Position numbers and translations under genes: made by a program | Assembly (NCBI GenBank): GCA_949361645.1 | Contig: OX442421.1 | Coordinates: 1,886,501 to 1,950,500, forward strand | Length of the DNA: 64,000 nt | Reading direction: 5' to 3' | Origin: Spongilla lacustris | Lineage: Eukaryota > Porifera > Demospongiae > Spongillida > Spongillidae | Shown: positions 58,645 through 64,000 of the stretch, piece after piece | Numbering within the stretch: position 1 is the first letter of the stretch | Layout: each line of letters starts with the position of its first letter | The notes under the pieces: model-generated | What the model was told of the DNA's origin: nothing | Database searches by the model: none | What the model saw: the letters and a program-made list of their open reading frames with translations, nothing else

Positions 58645-59250
58645 TCCCTCCCCACCACAATGTCCCCCTCTCCCCACCTCAATGTCCCCCTCTCCCTCCC
58701 TCCCCACCACAATGTCCCCCTCTCCCCACCATAATGTCCCCCTCTCCCCACCTCAATGTCCCCCTCTCCCCACCTCAATGTCCCCCTCTCCCTCCCTCCC
58801 CACCACAATGTCCCCCTCTCCTCACCTAAATGTCCCCCTCTCCCCACCACAATGTCCCCCTCTCCCCACCTCAATGTCCCCCTCTCCCTCCCTCCCCACC
58901 ACAATGTCCCCCTCTCCTCACCTAAATGTCCCCCTCTCCCCACCACAATGTCCCCCTCTCCTCACCTAAATGTCCCCCTCTCCTCACCTAAATGTCCCCC
59001 TCTCCCCACCACAATGTCCCCCTCTCCCTCCCTCCCCACCACAATGTCCCCCTCTCCTCACCTAAATGTCCCCCTCTCCCCACCACAATGTCCCCCTCTC
59101 CTCACCTAAATGTCCCCCTCTCCCCACCACAATGTCCCCCTCTCCTCACCTAAATGTCCCCCTCTCCTCACCTAAATGTCCCCCTCTCCCCACCACAATG
59201 TCCCCCTCTCCCTCCCTCCCCACCACAATGTCCCTCCCTCTCTACCTCAA
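58645..59250. repeat. 22-bp C-rich minisatellite, copy B
   Basis: Same unit as 486-1062. Compared with copy A it gains about 96 bases in its middle and loses about 66 further right. Confidence 0.95.
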
Positions 59251-60080
59251 TGTCCCATTTTGTCTCCCACCGGACACCTTCTCCATCTAATGCCCTCCCA
59301 TTCATCACTTCCTTTCTCGTGCATTCCTTCTCAAATGCCCATTTAGAAGCCTACTCATCCACCCTCCATTCCTCCTAATGTTCCTCCCCCCCCCACCCCC
59401 CCTCTTCATCACCTCACCTCACTTCCTCCCCTCCTCCTCCTCCTCCTAGCTCCCAGAGGGACAGTCCACAGAGCAGCAGATAGCTGGGTCATTCCAAAAA
59501 CGTTTTTACCACCCTAGTGTCTAATCTGCATTATATTACCCATATTTAATACCTACTTAGAAACATACACTTTCACAATATAATTGTATACCCTATCACT
59601 CTTTGTTTACCAGATACACTGCCTTGAATAATTAATTTTCCCCCTTTTTTGTTTGCTTTGAATGACTACTGCTTCCCCCTTACAGTGAGCATGCTCATTT
59701 TTTGTGCACAAGAGGAAGGGTTTTATGGGAACACACCCTTGAGCATGCAAATGCACATTGTTTGTCATAAGGGGGAGTGGCAATACATTCATTTAGCATA
59801 AGGTTGTAACATTGCCAAGAATAAGAAAAAAACTAGGACACCATTCTTTGTTTGCTAGATAGCTGCCAACCTTTAACAGCTTTCTGTGAATTCAACTTTT
59901 TGGGATACTGATCACATGGTCTGGGATTTTGATTTTAAGTCAGGCTGCCATATTTAATCTCCCTTTTGCATTCATATCAATTGCATTCTTGAATTGCTTT
60001 TATGAAAACAGAACAACCACAAAGTCACAGAACAATCAAAACAGACACTTCACAGTTTACTCAACCTTGCTGTTCGTTTC

Positions 60081-60305
60081 TCACTGGCTTCCTGCATCTC
60101 TACTTTGTATGTAACATATCTTCCTGTAGCAGCTTGCTGTAACACAAGTCAGAACATCTGACAGGTCTACATCCAGCATGTCCTCCTGCTCGGGGTACAC
60201 AAAGGAGGGTGCTGGGATGCAGGGGTGTAAAAATGTAACAGTTACGCAACATTCAGCCTCATGCTCAGCAACAAAACAGCCAAGCCAGCATTGTTCGTTG
60301 TACAC
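60081..60305 (-). pseudogene. Transposase C-terminal tail, left arm
   Basis: MYNEQCWLGCFVAEHEAECC then VTVTFLHPCIPAPSF and MLDVDLSDVLTCV. This tail follows the fragment at 60448-60825 in the outward direction. The right-arm partner is at 61676-61900. It resembles the tail at 39520-39905. Confidence 0.6.
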
Positions 60306-60447
60306 AACAGTTGCATAACCACCAATTGTTATGGCTAGTGATGGTCAAACGACTGCACTGCATACATCAACCCGTTCTCTTCTTGACACCCTACTGGAAG
60401 AAAACAGCTTCACCTCAGAAATAGGTAAGTTTTTGAGTGCTGCTGCT

Positions 60448-60825
60448 CTAATTCTTTGGTTTCAAGGTCATGTTCTTTGCTTTCCAAAAACTGAAAGTCC
60501 AATACCTTTGATGTTGTTCAGAGCAAATTGGTATAGATCTTGAGCTGACAGAATGTGGTCCTTTGTAGGCATGTTGCAGGCTTGCTTTTGTTGCTAGTCG
60601 CTTAAGAGTCCTCCCAGCACCATCTCCAGCACTTTTGCCATGGGAGGTGGCAAAAAAGTGCCACTCTGCAGGCACTCCAAAATCAGCTTCATGACTGCAC
60701 AGATTCAAGAAATTCTTGCAATTTTTGTATTGTGCAGCGCATCCATCAGAAATGTAGAATATCTTCTGTGGTCTTCTACCTTGCCTTCTTTTGGTCAAGA
60801 GCGTGATCAGCTTCTTTTGGAACAT
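60448..60825 (-). pseudogene. Transposase fragment, left arm
   Basis: 125 codons including IFYISDGCAAQYKNCKNFLN then LCSHEADFGVPAEWHFFATS. The pattern SDGxxxQYKNxxNFxNLC with AEWHFFATSHGK recurs in transposon proteins of many invertebrates and looks like the middle of a DDE/D transposase (SD as a catalytic Asp is inference). The N-terminus is missing at the palindrome centre. In the right arm the same region (61165-61533) has a stop and a small insertion near 61216. Confidence 0.65.
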
Positions 60826-61272
60826 GTGAACTGCAACAGTGTCATGTTGTGTGCTCTCTGAAATGATGATGTAACACAGGTGACACAGTTATCCTTTCTC
60901 CCTGTAATAGCACACAAATGGGTGTATAGTTGCGGACCCGTTATTCCAATGGACAGACTATACAGCGTCTTGCACTACAAAAGAAAAATTCTCAGAAAAG
61001 TCTGCAATGATGAGAATAACGGGTCCATTGGAATAACAGGTCCGCAACTATACACCCATTTGTGTGCTATTACAGGGAGAAAGGAGAACTGTGTCACCTG
61101 TGTTACATCATCATTTCAGAGAGCACACAACATGACACTGTTGCAGTTCACATGTTCCAAAAGAAACTGATCACGCTCTTGACCAAATAGAGGCAAGGTA
61201 GAAGACCACAGAAGATACTAGATCTACATTTCTGATGGATGCGCTGCACAATACAAAAATTGCAAGAATTTC

Positions 61273-61533
61273 TTGAATCTGTGCAGTCATGAAGCTGATT
61301 TTGGAGTGCCTGCAGAGTGGCACTTTTTTGCCACCTCCCATGGCAAAAGTGCTGGAGATGGTGCTGGGAGGACTCTTAAGCGACTAGCAACAAAAGCAAG
61401 CCTGCAACATGCCTACAAAGGACCACATTCTGTCAGCTCAAGATCTATACCAATTTGCTCTGAACAACATCAAAGGTATTGGACTTTCAGTTTTTGGAAA
61501 GCAAAGAACATGACCTTGAAACCAAAGAATTAG
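61273..61533 (+). pseudogene. Transposase fragment, right arm
   Basis: Mirror copy of 60448-60825, beginning MNLCSHEADFGVPAEWHFFA. Upstream of it the frame is broken (TAG at 61188-61190 and extra bases near 61216), so the right arm has decayed more than the left. Confidence 0.65.
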
Positions 61534-61675
61534 AGCAGCAGCACTCAAAAACTTACCTATTTCTGAGGTGAAACTGTTTTCTTCCAGTAGGGTGTCAGGA
61601 AGAGAACGGTTTGATGTATGCAGTGCAGTCGTTTGACCATCACTAGCCATAACAATTGGTGGTTATGCAACTGTT

Positions 61676-61900
61676 GTGTACAACGAACAATACTGGCTTG
61701 GCTGTTTTGTTGCTGAGCATGAGACTGAATGTTGCATAACTGTTACATTTTTACACCCCTGCATCCCAGCACCCTCCTTTGTGTACCCCGAGCAGGAGGA
61801 CATGCTGGATGTAGACCTGTCAGATGTTCTGACTTGTGTTACAGCAAGCTGCTACAGGAAGATATGTTACATACAAAGTAGAGATGCAGGAAGCCAGTGA
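61676..61900 (+). pseudogene. Transposase C-terminal tail, right arm
   Basis: Mirror copy of 60081-60305 with three residue changes (MYNEQYWLGCFVAEHETECC). The frame is still open. Confidence 0.6.
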
Positions 61901-63340
61901 GAAACTAACAGCAAGGTTGAGTAAACTGTGAAGTGTCTGTTTTGATTGTTCTGTGACTTTGTGGTTGTTCTGTTTTCATAAAAGCAATTCAAGAATGCAA
62001 TTGATATGAATGCAAAAGGGAGATTAAATATGGCAGCCTGACTTAAAATCAAAATCCCAGACCATGTGATCAGTATCCCAAAAAGTTGAATTCACAGAAA
62101 GCTGTTAAAGGTTGGCAGCTATCTAGCAATCAAAGAATGGTGTCCTAGTTTTTTTCTTATTCTTGGCAATGTTACAACCTTATGCTAAATGAATGTATTG
62201 CCACTCCCCCTTATGACAAACAATGTGCATTTGCATGCTCAAGGGTGTGTTCCCATAAAACCCTTCCTCTTGTGCACAAAAAATGAGCATGCTCACTGTA
62301 AGGGGGAAGCAGTAGTCATTCAAAGCAAACAAAAAAGGGGGGAAATTAATTATTCAAGGCAGTGTATCTGGTAAACAAAGAGTGATAGGGTATACAATTA
62401 TATTGTGAAAGTGTATATTTCTAAGTGGATACTAAATATGGGTAATATAATGCAGATTTGACACTAGGGTGGTAAAAACGTTTTTGGAATGACCCAGCTC
62501 TCATCTACACGCTGCAGAACTGCCACAGCGTTCAGGAGCTCATCCACTGCCTCCTGGCCGGCCACGCCTCTCACCTGACAACCAGCACACCACCTGCAAG
62601 GTGGAGAGTGACCACCTCAGGAAGAAGGTGGAGCACTTGGTGGCCAAGAACAACACACTCTGCAGCTCCTTCGAGAGCGCAAAGCAGGCCGCCGCCCAGA
62701 TGTATCACCATAGCAACAAGGTGGAGGCCAACAACACCAGACTTAGACACACCCTCTGCCTATGTCAGCAAGCCTTCGAAGTGCTGGACCTTGTCTCGGA
62801 GCTGCGCGACGCATGAGCCCACAATCCAAGGAACCCGGCCCATGCCGGTTTCGGTTTTTCCATGAACGAGTATGGGAGTCTGGAATTGACGACTCTGCGA
62901 AGCCCTGACAATCAGAAGCAGTCCCTGGCCGCACGCTCCAGGGCGGTGCTTCAGAACCTGGAGGGCATGTTAGAGATACAGGTGTACCTCCCGACCAACA
63001 TGGGGGGGACACACGTGGACACTGTCCCAGACCACGGGGACCAGCGGCCTGAGCTCCATCAGCGGGAGTGTGGAGATGGACATGGACCTTGAGAGGCTCA
63101 AGATGTACGCCCAGGCCCTGCGCAGCAACATACACCACCTCCTCAGCACGCTCACCCCCGTGGATGGGTTGAAGGGGCTGGAGACCATCAAGAACCCTGA
63201 GGAGGTGAAGGACTGCGAGCAGGTCGATGGCTCCGCCCACATCCTGGACCTGGAGGAAGCTGCCAACGCGGAGGAGCTGTGCAAAGCCAGAGAGGAGTGG
63301 GCGGAGATGAAGGTGTGCGTGGGTACATGCATGTGGGGTA

Positions 63341-63749
63341 TACACACACACACATACACACACACACATACACACACACACATACACACACACACATACA
63401 CACACACATACACACATACACATACACACACACATACACACACACATGCACACACACATGCACACACACACATACACACACACATGCACACACATACACA
63501 CATACACACATACGCACACACACATACACACACATACATACACACATACATACACACATACATACACACACATACACACAAACACACACACAAACACACA
63601 CAAACACACACACAAACACACACAAACACACACACAAACACACACAAACACACACACAAACACACACACAAACACACACAAACACACACATACATATACA
63701 CATGCACACACACATACACACACACATACACACACACATACACTCCACA
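63341..63749. repeat. CA microsatellite, copy B
   Basis: Looks identical in length and pattern to 2138-2546, which is unusual for a microsatellite of 400 bases in two old copies and points to a very recent or artificial duplication. Confidence 0.95.
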
Positions 63750-64000
63750 CACACATACATTTGAGGCTTGAACATGGCTGAGCATGAACGTGAAGAGGTC
63801 TGTGTACCTCTTCCCCAGCCTCTTTTCCCTCTCAGGGCCATCCTGCGGGAGGTAAGGGACATCACACCCTCCCTCATAGTGCGCTCCCAAGTCTTACCTT
63901 ATTGGCTGTCATCTCCATCAAGTGGGTGCGGAGGTCCTCTATTATGCGCTCGTACAGTTTTATCAGGAGGGAGGAGTGGTACCCTTTCAGTAGGTGGAGG

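Larger units (their letters stand above)
59486..62495. mobile_element. 3,010-bp palindromic DNA element
   Basis: Two arms of about 1.47 kb are near-perfect inverted repeats around a centre of about 60 bases near 60960-61020. Ends are gggtcattccaaaaacgttt and its inverse. agct flanks both sides (59482-59485, 62496-62499) while copy A has a single agct at 1293-1296, so this is a 4-bp target duplication with a known empty site. Each arm carries the 3' part of a transposase gene pointing outward. Four-base duplications occur in Sola and some other superfamilies; the class is not proven. Confidence 0.93.
58160..64000. repeat. Segmental direct repeat, copy B
   Basis: Repeats window 1-2797, with extra and missing 22-bp minisatellite units, at least one substitution, and the 3,010-bp palindromic insertion at 59486-62495. 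The copy is cut by the end of the window. Similarity may begin slightly left of 58160 (tgatgtgtgtacgtgtgtac at 58133). Confidence 0.95.
59450..64000 (+). pseudogene. MCC-like gene, copy B, transposon in exon
   Basis: Same exons as copy A: the first coding block starts at 59450 and is cut after 36 bases by the palindromic element, resuming at 62500. The rest follows at offset 61203 (62601-62981, 63031-63312). The inverted exons are at 63842-63759 and from 64000 to 63898 on the minus strand, the latter truncated by the window. The frame break at 62599-62600 and the in-frame TGA at 62814-62816 are shared with copy A. With an insertion in coding sequence this copy cannot make a normal protein. 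Confidence 0.75.

Noticed and set aside
59486..62495. Firm assignment to the Sola superfamily
   Set aside because: The 4-bp duplication fits but I cannot confirm the transposase class from sequence alone.

Overview
The window is animal nuclear DNA. It has spliced genes with GT-AG introns (several only 49-55 nt), homologues of metazoan-specific genes (an A1CF/RBM46/RBM47-type RNA-binding protein and an MCC-type coiled-coil protein), and a very high load of transposable elements, minisatellites, CA/TG microsatellites and long G or C homopolymers. The mix (gypsy, Penelope-like, tyrosine-recombinase and many foldback DNA elements) suits an aquatic invertebrate. A sponge or cnidarian is my best guess, but the sequence does not settle it.

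Layout. 1-3.7 kb: minisatellite DNA and the 3' half of an MCC-like gene, two exons of which lie inverted between opposed CA/TG microsatellites. 3.7-10.2 kb: hairpin MITEs, a frameshifted UHRF-type PHD finger, a four-block minus-strand gene of an uncharacterised family, and a short TIR element. 10.3-17.3 kb: an apparently intact A1CF/RBM46/47-like gene; its first intron holds a foldback element that itself carries a second element with a 36-bp minisatellite. 18-26.3 kb: retroelement tails, a phase-consistent minus-strand gene of unknown function, and a MITE with a 9-bp target duplication. 26.9-31.0 kb: a complete, apparently young gypsy retrotransposon with 89-bp LTRs. 33.4-37.0 kb: a 5'-truncated Penelope-like element with a GIY-YIG domain, split by a 2.4-kb DNA transposon. 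37-57 kb: decayed transposon fragments, several large inverted-repeat elements and long stretches with no recognisable gene. 58.2-64 kb: a second copy of the first 2.8 kb of the window, differing by minisatellite length, at least one base change, and a 3,010-bp palindromic transposon inside an MCC coding exon.

Only the A1CF-like gene and the gypsy polyprotein look fully intact. The minus-strand genes at 6.3-7.7 kb and 19.4-21.7 kb are good models with unknown roles. Everything else coding is a transposon relic or a damaged gene. The two most informative structures are the inverted exons in the MCC-like gene and the direct duplication of the window ends, where copy A gives the empty site for the palindromic insertion seen in copy B. 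Either could be biological or an assembly effect, and both can be tested with long reads.
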